From: Nocardioides alkalitolerans DSM 16699
GTDB taxonomy: Bacteria; Actinomycetota; Actinomycetes; Propionibacteriales; Nocardioidaceae
Reading direction: 5' to 3'
DNA: 64,000 nucleotides
NCBI RefSeq assembly: GCF_000426525.1
Contig: NZ_AUFN01000011.1
Location: 496,001 to 560,000 of the forward strand
The position numbers were made by a program, and so were the translations under genes. Position 1 is the first letter of the stretch. The number at the start of each line of letters is the position of its first letter. Positions 51,229 to 59,894 of the stretch are shown here, piece by piece. The notes beneath the pieces are model-generated. The model had not been told where the DNA came from. It made no database searches and saw only the letters and a program-made list of their open reading frames with translations.

Positions 51229-52646
51229 GCCGCTCCGTCCCCGGGGCGCGGCTGGCCGTCTGCGTCGACCTCGGCTCGACCTTCACCAAGGCGCTGCTGG
51301 TCGACCTCGTCGAGGGCGGCGTGGTCGCCACCGCCGACGCGCCCACCACGCTGCCGGGCCCCGACGGGTCCGGCGACCTGCTCGACGGGTACGACGACTG
51401 CCTCACCGCCCTGCGTGCCGCCCACCCGCCGCTCGCGGCCGCCGAGGCGGCGGGCGACGTGGTGGTGCACGCCTGCTCGTCGGCGGGCGGGGGCCTGCGC
51501 ATCGCCGTGCTCGGCAACGAGGCGCTGGTGACCGCGGAGGCCGGGCGCCGGGTCGCGCTGTCGAGCGGCGGCAAGGTCGTCGCGGTGCACGCGCTCGCCG
51601 ACGACGGCGCCGACCTCGCGGCGACCCTCGCCACCGCGCCCGACGTCGTGCTCCTCACCGGCGGCACCGACGGCGGCAACCCCGAGCCGCTCCCGGCCGC
51701 GGCCCGCGCGCTCGTCGCCGCCGGCTGGCGGGGGCCCGTCGTGGTGGCCGGGAACGTGGCCGTGCGCGACGAGGTGGCCGCGGTGCTCGCGGGGGCGGGC
51801 ACGCCGTACGAGCTCAGCGCCAACGTCGTGCCCCGCATCGGGGTGCTCGACCCCGCGGGCGCCCGGGCCGCCGTGCGCGCCCTCTTCCTCTCCCACGTGA
51901 TCGGCGGCAAGCACCTCAGCCGCCGCCCCGAGCTGCCCGGGATGCTCCGCGGGGCGACGCCCGACGTCGTGCTCGCGGGGGTCGAGGTGCTGGCCGCGAC
52001 CGTCGGCGACGTGGCCGTCGTCGACGTCGGCGGCGCCACCACCGACGTCTACTCCGTGGTCGACGGGGACCCCGACGTCTCCCGCGAGGTCGTCGGCACG
52101 CCCCGCGAGTCCCGGACCGTCGAGGGCGACCTCGGCATGCGCTGGTCGGCGGCCTCGACCGTCGCTGCCCTGGCGGCCGACGCGACCGACGGGGGAGCCC
52201 CCTCGCCGGCGCTGGTGGCCGCGGCCGCCCGCCGTACGGCGGAGCCCGGCTTCGTGCCGCAGGACGCCGCCGACGTGGCCGACGACCTCGCGATCGCGAC
52301 GGCGGCGCTGACGACGGCGGTCCGGCGCCACGCGGGCCGTGCCAAGGTGGTCGTCGACGCCGGCGGACGCGTGGTCGAGCGCACCGGCACCGACCTGCGC
52401 GAGGTGCGTCTGCTGGTGGGCTCCGGCGGGGTGCTGCGGCACGCCTCGCCGCAGGCCGCCACCGAGGTGCTCGCGGCCTGCGTCACCGGCCCCGACGGGG
52501 ACCCCGGCGGGTGGCAGCTGCCCCGGGCGCCGCGGCTCGTCGTGGACACCACGTACGTGCTCGCGGCCGCGGGCCTGCTCCACACGACGCATCCCGAGGC
52601 CGCCTCCCGGCTGGTCGCCGGTCTCGCGGGCGGGGCCGCTCGGTAG
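51225..52646 (+). CDS. GlmL/MutL-like ASKHA protein (glutamate mutase reactivase family)
   Basis: A 473-residue protein with the ASKHA ATPase fold: an N-terminal phosphate 1 loop VCVDLGSTFTKALLVDL, a central LLTGGTDGGNPE segment, and phosphate 2 VAVVDVGGATTDVYSVV near residue 270. This is the pattern of GlmL (MutL), which reactivates adenosylcobalamin-dependent glutamate mutase. It is not the DNA mismatch repair MutL. No mutase subunit genes are in the window, so its client here is unknown. Start GTG at 51225 overlaps the metB stop (GTGA), which implies co-translation. Confidence 0.85.
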   Translation: MSRSVPGARLAVCVDLGSTFTKALLVDLVEGGVVATADAPTTLPGPDGSGDLLDGYDDCLTALRAAHPPLAAAEAAGDVVVHACSSAGGGLRIAVLGNEALVTAEAGRRVALSSGGKVVAVHALADDGADLAATLATAPDVVLLTGGTDGGNPEPLPAAARALVAAGWRGPVVVAGNVAVRDEVAAVLAGAGTPYELSANVVPRIGVLDPAGARAAVRALFLSHVIGGKHLSRRPELPGMLRGATPDVVLAGVEVLAATVGDVAVVDVGGATTDVYSVVDGDPDVSREVVGTPRESRTVEGDLGMRWSAASTVAALAADATDGGAPSPALVAAAARRTAEPGFVPQDAADVADDLAIATAALTTAVRRHAGRAKVVVDAGGRVVERTGTDLREVRLLVGSGGVLRHASPQAATEVLAACVTGPDGDPGGWQLPRAPRLVVDTTYVLAAAGLLHTTHPEAASRLVAGLAGGAAR

Positions 52647-52649
52647 CGT
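52644..52649 (+). promoter_or_regulatory. Leaderless-type -10 box of the AI-2E family gene
   Basis: TAGCGT, 6 bases before the GTG at 52656; it overlaps the stop codon of the preceding gene. Confidence 0.6.
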
Positions 52650-52655
52650 GGGTCC

Positions 52656-54131
52656 GTGCACGGGGACGAAGAGCGCGGCCGGGAGCCGCGCCAGGGGGAG
52701 ACCACCGACGAGGCCGGTGAGATCCGACGACGGCTCTCGCTGCTGATGGCGCGCCGCAGCAAGGAGGAGCGCGAGCGGGACGAGGTCGAGGACGGCCTCG
52801 CCGACCGCCTCACCCAGCAGCTCGCGGCCCAGTGGGCCCTGATGCGTGCCGAGCGGCGGGCAGATCGTGCGCAGCCGGCCCCCATCACGGGCGGCCAGTC
52901 CAACCTCGCCCGCGCCGAGGTGCCCTGGGGCCTCGACCTCGCCGCCGCCTGGGCGTGGCGCTTCCTCGTCATCACGGCCGCCGCCGGGCTCATGGTCTGG
53001 GCCTTCTGGCAGGTCCGGGTCGTGACCCTGCCGATCCTCATCGCCCTGCTCATCACCGCGCTCGGCAGCCCCGTGGTGCGCCTGGGGCGGCGGCTGCGCG
53101 TGCCGCCCGGGATCTCGGCCGCCGTGGTGGTGCTCGGCGGCATCGGCTTCGTCGCGCTGCTCGTGACGTTCATCAGCCAGCAGATCATCGAGGGGGTCTC
53201 CGACCTCGCCGACCAGGTGGTCGTGGGGCTCGGCGAGATCCGCACCTGGCTCAAGGAGGGGCCGCTCAACGCGAGCGACTCCCAGATCGACGGCTACATC
53301 AAGCAGGCCCAGCAGTTCATCACCGAGCGGGGCCAGGACGAGGCGGTCGTCCGGCAGGTCACCGAGGTCGGCACGGCCATCACCCACATCGCGGCCGGCT
53401 TCTTCATCATCCTGTTCTCGACCTACTTCTTCCTCGCCGACGGCGGCCGCATCTGGTCGTGGTGCGTGCGCCTCGCCCCGCGGGCCGCGCGGGCGCGCAT
53501 CGACAGCTCGGGCCGGGTCGCCTGGGTCTCGCTCACCCAGTTCGTGCGGGCCACGGTCATCGTCGCGCTGGTCGACGCGATCGGCATCATGATCGTCGCG
53601 GCCCTGCTCGGCGTCCCGTTCATCGCGGCCATCGGCGTGCTGGTGTTCCTCGGCGCGTTCGTGCCGATGATCGGTGCGACCGTCGCCGGCTCCGTCGCCG
53701 TGCTGGTCGCCCTCGTCGACCAGGGTCCGTGGACGGCGCTGCTGATGTTCGGCGGCGTGATCCTCGTGCAGCAGATCGAGGGCCACATCCTCCAGCCGTT
53801 CCTGATGGGCCGGTTCGTCTCGGTGCACCCGCTCGGCGTGATCTTCGCGATCGGCATCGGCGTGCTCGTCGCCGGCGTGGCGGGCGCCCTCATCGCCGTA
53901 CCGCTCGTCGCGGCCGTCAACGCGGTGATCCTGCACCTCGCGGAGGAGACCCCCGCCCCCGCCGCCGACGCGACGGCGGACCCTGGGACCGCGCCACCGG
54001 GCGAGACGCACAGGACGGTCGACTTCGACGAGTTCGAGGGCGACCCGGGTCTCCTCGGCGACTTCGCCGCCCTCGGGGACCACCCGCGGAGCGACTGGCC
54101 CCGGGAGAGCGGCCCGAAGGACCAGGCGTGA
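52656..54131 (+). CDS. AI-2E family transporter (TqsA/PerM-like)
   Basis: A 491-residue membrane protein. A charged N-terminal region of about 95 residues precedes eight or so membrane helices with the PerM signature (GAFVPMIGATVAGSVAVLVAL, ILVQQIEGHILQPFLMG). The C-terminal 60 residues are soluble and acidic. Some members export autoinducer-2 and others are sodium/proton antiporters, so the substrate is not known. The GTG at 52656 follows a leaderless-type promoter. Confidence 0.9.
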   Translation: MHGDEERGREPRQGETTDEAGEIRRRLSLLMARRSKEERERDEVEDGLADRLTQQLAAQWALMRAERRADRAQPAPITGGQSNLARAEVPWGLDLAAAWAWRFLVITAAAGLMVWAFWQVRVVTLPILIALLITALGSPVVRLGRRLRVPPGISAAVVVLGGIGFVALLVTFISQQIIEGVSDLADQVVVGLGEIRTWLKEGPLNASDSQIDGYIKQAQQFITERGQDEAVVRQVTEVGTAITHIAAGFFIILFSTYFFLADGGRIWSWCVRLAPRAARARIDSSGRVAWVSLTQFVRATVIVALVDAIGIMIVAALLGVPFIAAIGVLVFLGAFVPMIGATVAGSVAVLVALVDQGPWTALLMFGGVILVQQIEGHILQPFLMGRFVSVHPLGVIFAIGIGVLVAGVAGALIAVPLVAAVNAVILHLAEETPAPAADATADPGTAPPGETHRTVDFDEFEGDPGLLGDFAALGDHPRSDWPRESGPKDQA

Positions 54132-54138
54132 GGGCCCC

Positions 54139-55359
54139 GTGGTGAGCGCGGTGCCGGTGGTCGGGATCGACGACGTCCGCGCGGCCGCCGAGGCGCTCGC
54201 CGGGGTCGCCGTCCGCACCCCGATGGAGGAGTCGCGCTGGCTCGCCGACCTCGTCGGTGCACCCGTGCTGCTCAAGTGCGAGAACCTGCAGCGCACGGGG
54301 TCGTTCAAGATCCGCGGCGCCTACCTGCGGATGGCCCGCCTGAGCCCCGAGGAGCGGGCCGCCGGCGTCGTCGCGGCCTCCGCCGGCAACCACGCGCAGG
54401 GCGTCGCGCTGGCCGCCCGGCTGCTGGGCATCCGCGCCTGCGTGTTCATGCCCGAGGGCGCACCGATCCCCAAGGAGAAGGCGACCCGCGGGTACGGCGC
54501 GGAGGTCGTCTTCGCGGGCCGGTACGTCGACGAGTCCCTCGTCGCGGCCCGCGAGCACGCCGCCCGCACCGGGGCCGTGCTCATCCACCCCTTCGACCAC
54601 GCCGACATCGTGGCGGGCCAGGGCACCTGCGGGCTCGAGATCGTCGAGCAGGCGCCCGAGGCCGCGACGGTGCTCGTGCCGACCGGTGGCGGCGGCCTCG
54701 TCGCGGGGGTCGCGGTGGCCGTGAAGGCGCTGCGCCCCGACGTGCGGGTGGTCGGCGTGCAGGCCGAGGGAGCCGCCGCGTTCCCGGCGTCGCTGCGCAG
54801 CGGCGTGCCCGTCGCGCTGGAGCACATGGAGACGATGGCCGACGGCATCGCCGTGGGCTGCCCCGGCGAGGTGCCGTTCGCCGCCATCCAGGGCGCGGTC
54901 GACGACATCGTGACGGTGAGCGAGGAGGGTCTCTCGCGGGCCCTGCTCGGGCTGCTGGAGCGGGCCAAGATGGTCGTGGAGCCGGCGGGAGCGGCCGCCG
55001 TCGCGGCGCTGCTGGAGCACCCGGGCGCCTACGAGGGCCCCGTCGTGGCGGTGCTCTCGGGCGGCAACATCGACCCGCTGCTGATGGGCCGGGTCATCCG
55101 GCACGGCCTCGCCGCGGCGGGGCGCTACCTCTTCCTGCGCGTCACGGTCGTGGACAGCCCGGGCGGCCTGGCCAGCCTGCTGGCCGAGCTCGCCGGCGCG
55201 GGCGCGAACGTGCTCGACGTGGCCCACGAGCGGATCTCGCCGTCGCTGCGCCTCGACGAGGTGCAGGTGCGCGTGCAGCTCGAGACGCGCGGGGCCGCAC
55301 ACGCAGAAGCCCTGCTCGCCCGGTTGGGCGAGCAGGGCCATCGGGTGGAGGTCGCCTGA
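54139..55359 (+). CDS. ilvA: Threonine ammonia-lyase
   Basis: A 406-residue PLP enzyme converting threonine to 2-oxobutanoate. The PLP lysine is K57 in GSFKIRGA, the SAGNHAQG loop and the TGGGGLVAG phosphate-binding loop are present. A single C-terminal ACT-like domain (about 325-406) gives the shorter, catabolic or TdcB-with-ACT arrangement. Two GTG codons compete as start (54139 and 54142); the difference is one residue. It follows the AI-2E gene by seven bases, so it is probably read from the same transcript. Confidence 0.93.
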   Translation: MVSAVPVVGIDDVRAAAEALAGVAVRTPMEESRWLADLVGAPVLLKCENLQRTGSFKIRGAYLRMARLSPEERAAGVVAASAGNHAQGVALAARLLGIRACVFMPEGAPIPKEKATRGYGAEVVFAGRYVDESLVAAREHAARTGAVLIHPFDHADIVAGQGTCGLEIVEQAPEAATVLVPTGGGGLVAGVAVAVKALRPDVRVVGVQAEGAAAFPASLRSGVPVALEHMETMADGIAVGCPGEVPFAAIQGAVDDIVTVSEEGLSRALLGLLERAKMVVEPAGAAAVAALLEHPGAYEGPVVAVLSGGNIDPLLMGRVIRHGLAAAGRYLFLRVTVVDSPGGLASLLAELAGAGANVLDVAHERISPSLRLDEVQVRVQLETRGAAHAEALLARLGEQGHRVEVA

Positions 55360-55389
55360 CCTCCGCTCCGCCTGCGGTCGTGCGGTGGC

Positions 55390-55893
55390 TCAGCCCGTGT
55401 AGGGCGTGGCCGCCAGGATGACGACGCTGAGCTTCTTGCCGTTCGGCGCCTCGTACTCGACCGTGTCGCCCGGCTTGGCGCCGAGGATCGCGCCGCCGAG
55501 CGGCGACTGCGGGGAGTAGACCTTGAGGCCCTCGGGCTCGATCTCGCGGGCGCCGAGGAGGAACTCCTCCGCCTCGTCGTCGTCGTCACCGACGAACTTG
55601 TAGGTCACCTTCATGCCGGGCTCGACGATGCCGTCGTCCGCAGGGGTCTCGCCGACCTCGGCGCGCGCCAGCATGTCCTCCAGCTGGCGGATGCGGCCCT
55701 CGACCTTGCCCTGCTCCTCGCGGGCGGCGTGGTAGCCGCCGTTCTCCTTGAGGTCGCCCTCGTCGCGGGCGTTCGAGATGCGCTCGACGATCTCCGCCCG
55801 CACGGGGCCCTTGAGGTTCTCCAGCTCCGCCGTCAGCTTCGCGTGCGCGTCCGAGGTCAGCCAGATGACATCCGTGTCGCTGGACTGCGTCAT
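55390..55893 (-). CDS. greA: Transcription elongation factor GreA
   Basis: A 167-residue factor that rescues backtracked RNA polymerase. The N-terminal coiled coil (about 10-80) has the acidic tip ARDEGDLKENGGYHAAREEQG needed for cleavage, and the C-terminal domain ends with PQSPLGGAILGAKPGDTVEYEAPNG. The start ATG at 55893 has AGGAG six bases upstream. A hairpin leader lies before it. Confidence 0.96.
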   Translation of the reverse strand: MTQSSDTDVIWLTSDAHAKLTAELENLKGPVRAEIVERISNARDEGDLKENGGYHAAREEQGKVEGRIRQLEDMLARAEVGETPADDGIVEPGMKVTYKFVGDDDDEAEEFLLGAREIEPEGLKVYSPQSPLGGAILGAKPGDTVEYEAPNGKKLSVVILAATPYTG

Positions 55894-55912
55894 GTGCCTC
55901 TCCTACCAGTAC

Positions 55913-55940
55913 GGCCGGGCGGGCTTTCGCCCTCCCGGCC
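55913..55940 (-). promoter_or_regulatory. Leader hairpin before greA
   Basis: An 11-bp stem with one mismatch (55913-55919 and 55921-55924 with 55929-55932 and 55934-55940). In the greA transcript its loop reads GAAA. It ends 20 bases before the start codon, close to the ribosome binding site. A possible -10 box TACACT on the minus strand lies near 56015. Confidence 0.45.
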
Positions 55941-56111
55941 GATCGATTGTGTGCGAAGCCCCGCCGTGCTCCGTCCGGTCTCGACCGGCGGCGGCGGGGC
56001 AGTTCAGAACTGACAGTGTAGCCAGGACGCCGAATCACGCCACTCGCGCGACGCGGGGTGGCGGGGTGAGGGGCGTGTGCCGGTCCGACCCGGCCGGCGC
56101 CGCCCCTCCCG

Positions 56112-56540
56112 TCAGCGGGGGCGGTTCTGCGAGGGCGTCGTGCAGCCCATCAGCTCGACCGACGTGGCCTCGCGCAGCGTGCGGAAGGTGAACTCGACGA
56201 CGCCGCCCGAGGCGGTGCCCGCGTCGCCCGGGATCTGCACGGCCAGGTCGCCGACGGCCGTGTGGTCGACCGAGAGGGCACGGACGCGGCAGGTGGCCAC
56301 CTCGTCGCCGGAGAGCGCGACGTCGAACTTCACGCGCACCTGCTGGTCGTCGAGGACCTCCCAGCTCTGCAGCTGGGAGCTCACCTCGGGGCTCCCGTGG
56401 AACCAGGCGGTCCACAGCAGCCAGCCGCCCGCCACCACACCGAGGGCCGCCGACGCGGCGATGATCACCCGGCGTCGGCCCGGTCGCTGCCGTCGCCCGT
56501 AGCGCTCGTCGAGGCGGAGGGCGGAGGACGTCGGGCTCAC
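56112..56540 (-). CDS. DUF4307 family membrane-anchored protein
   Basis: A 142-residue protein with a basic N-terminus ([14 protein letters not shown]), one membrane segment at about residues 26-48 and an extracytoplasmic domain of about 95 residues containing two cysteines (TCRVRAL and LMGCTT) that may form a disulfide. It matches DUF4307 proteins found between greA and mca in mycobacteria (Rv1081c). The function is unknown. Start GTG at 56540 with GGAGGG next to it. Confidence 0.9.
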   Translation of the reverse strand: MSPTSSALRLDERYGRRQRPGRRRVIIAASAALGVVAGGWLLWTAWFHGSPEVSSQLQSWEVLDDQQVRVKFDVALSGDEVATCRVRALSVDHTAVGDLAVQIPGDAGTASGGVVEFTFRTLREATSVELMGCTTPSQNRPR

Positions 56541-56568
56541 CCCTCCATCGTGCCATCCGGCCCCCGCC

Positions 56569-56574
56569 TAGAGT
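56569..56574 (+). promoter_or_regulatory. Leaderless-type -10 box of mca
   Basis: TAGAGT, 7 bases before the ATG at 56582. Confidence 0.6.
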
Positions 56575-56581
56575 TCTCCGC

Positions 56582-57457
56582 ATGCCCCCCCGTTCCGGTC
56601 TGCGACTGATGCACGTCCACGCCCACCCCGACGACGAGTCGAGCAAGGGCGCCGCCTCCACGGCCAAGTACGTCGCCGAGGGCGTCGACGTGCACGTCGT
56701 CACCTGCACGGGCGGCGAGCGCGGCTCGGTGCTCAACCCGCGCATGGACCGCCCCGACGTCTGGGAGAACATGTCGGAGGTCCGCCGGGCGGAGATGGAC
56801 GCCGCCCGCGAGATCCTCGGCATCAGCCAGGACTGGCTCGGCTTCGTCGACTCCGGCTGGCCCGAGGGCGACCCGAAGCCCCCGCTGCCGGAGGGCTGCT
56901 TCGCCCTGGCCCCGCTGGAGGAGGCCACCGAGCGCCTCGTCCGGCTGATCCGCTCGTTCCGGCCGCACGTCGTCACGACGTACGACGAGCGCGGCGGCTA
57001 CCCCCACCCCGACCACGTCCGGTGCCACGAGGTCTCGGTGGCGGCGTTCGAGGCCGCCGGCGACCCCGAGCGGTTCCCCGACGCGGGGGAGCCGTGGCAG
57101 CCGGCCAAGCTCTACTACCACCACACCTTCAACCGGCCGCGCACCCAGGCGCTGCACGACGCGCTCGTCGCGCAGGGCGTCGAGTCGCCGTACGCCGAGC
57201 GCCTGGCGGACTGGAAGGCCGAGCCCGAGTGGGACGCCCGCATCACGACGCGGGTGGAGTGCGGGGAGTACTTCGGGGTGCGCGACCAGGCGCTGCTCGC
57301 CCACGCCACCCAGATCGACCCGGACGGCGCCTGGTTCGCCATCCCGCTCGAGCTGTCGCGGGAGGTCTGGCCGACGGAGGACTACGAGCTCGTCGTCTCC
57401 CACGTGCCGACCTCGGTGCCCGAGACCGACCTGTTCACCGGCGTCACGCCCGACTGA
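56582..57457 (+). CDS. mca: Mycothiol S-conjugate amidase
   Basis: A 291-residue zinc hydrolase of the LmbE/PIG-L family. The metal motif AHPDDE is at residues 14-19 and the second site HPDH at about 142-145. It is closer to Mca than to MshB by its [13 protein letters not shown] start and EGxxDWK-type region ([20 protein letters not shown]). Mca cleaves mycothiol conjugates of toxins and drugs, so this organism makes mycothiol. It has its own promoter, divergent from the DUF4307 gene. Confidence 0.94.
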   Translation: MPPRSGLRLMHVHAHPDDESSKGAASTAKYVAEGVDVHVVTCTGGERGSVLNPRMDRPDVWENMSEVRRAEMDAAREILGISQDWLGFVDSGWPEGDPKPPLPEGCFALAPLEEATERLVRLIRSFRPHVVTTYDERGGYPHPDHVRCHEVSVAAFEAAGDPERFPDAGEPWQPAKLYYHHTFNRPRTQALHDALVAQGVESPYAERLADWKAEPEWDARITTRVECGEYFGVRDQALLAHATQIDPDGAWFAIPLELSREVWPTEDYELVVSHVPTSVPETDLFTGVTPD

Positions 57458-57491
57458 GCGGCGCCGCGCAGGCGGGTGTCATCATGGGGGA

Positions 57492-57761
57492 ATGCTCGCC
57501 ACGACCGTCCTGACCGACCTCTTCTCCGCCGACGTCCTCCACCTCTGGGTGCAGGCGGCCGAGCAGACGCCGGAGCCGGAGGACGTGAAGGCCGGCTGGA
57601 CCGGCTTCGCCGTGTTCATGGCGCTCATCGCCGCTACGGCGCTGCTGCTGTGGAGCATGGCGCGCCACGTGCGCACGCTGCGCCGCAACGCCGACGAGGA
57701 GCAGGAGCTCGAGGAGGCCCGGCTCGACGCAGCCGGGCTCCGCGACGACGAGCGCCCGTAG
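57492..57761 (+). CDS. Small membrane protein next to mca
   Basis: An 89-residue protein with an amphipathic N-terminus, one membrane helix at about residues 38-57 (FAVFMALIAATALLLWSMAR) and a charged C-terminal helix (NADEEQELEEARLDAAG). It corresponds in position and type to Rv1083, the small protein after mca in Mycobacterium tuberculosis. Function is unknown. CATCAT six bases before the ATG may be a weak leaderless-type promoter. Confidence 0.85.
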   Translation: MLATTVLTDLFSADVLHLWVQAAEQTPEPEDVKAGWTGFAVFMALIAATALLLWSMARHVRTLRRNADEEQELEEARLDAAGLRDDERP

Positions 57762-57777
57762 GGCCCCGTCCGGCGGG

Positions 57778-58194
57778 TCAGCCCTGGGCGGGCTGCTCGC
57801 CGCCGGCGTCAGAGGCGCCAGGCGCCTGCTGCCCCGACTGCTGGGCCGCGAGCTGGGCGCGCACGTCGTCCATGTCGAGCGCCTTGACGGCCTGGATGAC
57901 CTGCTCGAGGCCGGCGGGCGGGAGTGCGCCGGGCTGCGAGAACACGAGGATCTGGTCACGGAACGCCATCAGCGTCGGGATCGAGCTGATCTGCGCCGCC
58001 CCCGCCAGCTCGCGCTGGGCCTCGGTGTCGATCGACCCGAAGGTCACGTCCGTGTGCTGCTCCGAGGCGGCCTCGTAGGTCGGCGCGAACTGGCGGCACG
58101 GACCGCACCAGCTCGCCCAGAAGTCGACGAGGAGGATGTCGCTCTCCTTGACGGTCTGCTCGAAGTTCTCACCGGTCAGCTCGATCGTGGCCAT
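57778..58194 (-). CDS. Thioredoxin family protein
   Basis: A 138-residue protein with the WCGPC active site (C30, C33) and the family's cis-proline loop (ISSIPTLMAF). After the 105-residue fold comes a Gln/Gly/Ala-rich tail of about 30 residues. It may act as a general thiol reductase; several thioredoxins are likely in the genome, so trxA is not assigned. The ATG at 58194 is chosen by domain start; TACGGT six bases upstream may be its -10 box. Confidence 0.93.
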   Translation of the reverse strand: MATIELTGENFEQTVKESDILLVDFWASWCGPCRQFAPTYEAASEQHTDVTFGSIDTEAQRELAGAAQISSIPTLMAFRDQILVFSQPGALPPAGLEQVIQAVKALDMDDVRAQLAAQQSGQQAPGASDAGGEQPAQG

Positions 58195-58200
58195 GGCTCC

Positions 58201-58206
58201 ACCGTA
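58201..58206 (-). promoter_or_regulatory. Leaderless-type -10 box of the thioredoxin gene
   Basis: TACGGT on the minus strand, 6 bases before the ATG at 58194. Confidence 0.45.
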
Positions 58207-58276
58207 CGACGCGGGTCGAACGCGGTCACGCCCCTCGCTCTCGACCCCGGTGCCGACCCCGGTCCGACCCCGGGCC

Positions 58277-59824
58277 TCAGGCGTCGTCGCGCAGCACCCG
58301 CTTGAGCAGCTTGCCCGAGGCGTTGCGGGGCAGCTCGTCGACGAACCGGACGTGCTTCGGCGTCTTGAACCCCGCCAGCCGCTCCCGGGCGTGCGCCACG
58401 AGGGCGTCGGCGTCGACGGTCGCCCCGTCACGTCGTACGACGAACGCGGTCACCGCCTCGATCCAGCGCTCGTCGGGGGTGCCGACCACGGCGACCTCGG
58501 CGACGTCGGGGTGGGTGTAGATCGCGTCCTCGACCTCGCGGGAGGCGACGAGCACCCCGCCGGTGTTGATGACGTCCTTGATCCGGTCGACGACGGTGAT
58601 GAAGCCCTCCGCGTCGATGCGCACCAGGTCGCCCGAGTGGAACCAGCCGTCGCGGAACGCCTCGGCCGTCGCCTCGGGGTTCTCCCAGTAGCCGACGCAC
58701 AGCTGCGGCGAGCGGTAGACGACCTCGCCCTGCTCGCCGGGGGCCACGTCGGCACCGTGCTCGTCGAGCACCCGCAGCTCGACGAACAGCACGGGCCGAC
58801 CGCACGAGTCGGGCCGATCGGCGTGCTCCTCGGGTCGCATGACGGTCGCGAGCGGGCCGATCTCCGACTGGCCGAAGCAGTTGTAGAACCCCAGGTCGGG
58901 CAGCGCCGCCTGCAGGCGCTGGAGCACGGGCACCGGCATGATCGACGCGCCGTAGAAGGCCTTGCGCAGCGACGCCAGGTCGCGGGTCGCGAGGTCCGGG
59001 TGGCCCGCCAGCGGCACCCACACGGTCGGGGCGAGGAACAGCGCGCCGAGGCGGCGCTCCTCCACCACGCGCAGGCAGGTGGCCACGTCGGGCGTCTCGA
59101 CGAGGTGGTTGGTGGCACCGACGGCCAGGTAGGGCAGCAGGAACACGTGCATCTGCGCCGAGTGGTAGAGCGGCATCGGGTGCAGGGGGTCGTCGTCGGC
59201 CCGCAGGTCGAGGGCGGCGATCGCGGAGACGTACTCGTGCACGAGGGCGCGGTGGGTCATCATCGCGCCCTTCGGACGCGAGGTCGTGCCCGACGTGTAG
59301 AGCAGTTGCACGAGCTCGGTGTCCGCCACGGGGTCCTCGCCGTCGGGCAGGACGGGGCCGTCGCCGGGGGTGCGGGCCAGCTCGAGCAGGCTGCCCGGCT
59401 CGTCGCGCAGCGGCAGCACGTGCTCGACGGCGAGGCCCGCGGCGTCGTACTGGCCGCGCAGCGCCGGGTCGACCAGCACCGCGCGCGCCCCCGACTGCTC
59501 GACGAGGTAGGCGAGCTCGCCCCCGGTGAGCGCGAAGTTGACGGGCACGTGCACGAGACCGGCGCGGGCGCAGGCGAGGTAGCCGACGACGTACGCGTCG
59601 GAGTTCTTCCCGTACGCCGCCACGCGGTCGCCGCGGGCCAGGCCGAGGCCGCGCAGGGCGCGGGCGGCGTGGGTGACGGCCGTGTCGAGCTCGGCGTAGG
59701 TCCAGGTCACCGGGTCGTCGGCGCCGAAGACGAGCGCGGCCCGGTCGGGATGGCGCGCGGCGCTGCGGCGCAGGACGTCGTCGACGGTGCTGGAGCGGGG
59801 ATCGCTGGCTGTGAGAGGGGTCAC
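58277..59824 (-). CDS. Acyl-CoA synthetase (AMP-dependent, FadD-like)
   Basis: About 515 residues, with the AMP-binding motif LYTSGTTSRPKG near residue 176, the ALFLAPTVW and NCFGQSE segments, and the C-terminal catalytic lysine in NASGKLLKR. Substrate is probably a medium- or long-chain fatty acid. Four start codons are possible: GTG at 59842, ATG at 59836 or 59833, and GTG at 59824. I chose the last because it removes an atypical MGMMGH peptide and leaves a weak leaderless-type box (CATGAT). It is divergent from a thioesterase gene and shares a palindrome-rich region with it. Confidence 0.88.
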   Translation of the reverse strand: MTPLTASDPRSSTVDDVLRRSAARHPDRAALVFGADDPVTWTYAELDTAVTHAARALRGLGLARGDRVAAYGKNSDAYVVGYLACARAGLVHVPVNFALTGGELAYLVEQSGARAVLVDPALRGQYDAAGLAVEHVLPLRDEPGSLLELARTPGDGPVLPDGEDPVADTELVQLLYTSGTTSRPKGAMMTHRALVHEYVSAIAALDLRADDDPLHPMPLYHSAQMHVFLLPYLAVGATNHLVETPDVATCLRVVEERRLGALFLAPTVWVPLAGHPDLATRDLASLRKAFYGASIMPVPVLQRLQAALPDLGFYNCFGQSEIGPLATVMRPEEHADRPDSCGRPVLFVELRVLDEHGADVAPGEQGEVVYRSPQLCVGYWENPEATAEAFRDGWFHSGDLVRIDAEGFITVVDRIKDVINTGGVLVASREVEDAIYTHPDVAEVAVVGTPDERWIEAVTAFVVRRDGATVDADALVAHARERLAGFKTPKHVRFVDELPRNASGKLLKRVLRDDA

Positions 59825-59867
59825 GTGACCCATCATGCCCACCCCGCTGGGTTACTCTCCGGTAACC
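59818..59867. promoter_or_regulatory. Two palindromes between the acyl-CoA synthetase and thioesterase genes
   Basis: A 14-bp perfect palindrome (59818-59831, centred on CACGTG) covers the likely synthetase start. An 18-bp inverted repeat follows (59850-59855 with 59862-59867, GGTTAC and GTAACC with a 6-base spacer). The second resembles TetR-type operators of lipid genes. Confidence 0.45.
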
Positions 59868-59894
59868 GGCTCACGACCAGCGAAGCGAGACTCC

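Noticed and set aside
51225..52646. DNA mismatch repair MutL
   Set aside because: The glutamate mutase MutL/GlmL family shares only the name. The protein has ASKHA phosphate loops, not the GHKL ATPase motifs of mismatch repair MutL.
50901..54308. Open frame of more than 1100 codons on the minus strand opposite metB, the GlmL-like gene and the AI-2E gene
   Set aside because: Same reason: a GC-driven shadow of three clear genes, with no recognisable domain or start signal.
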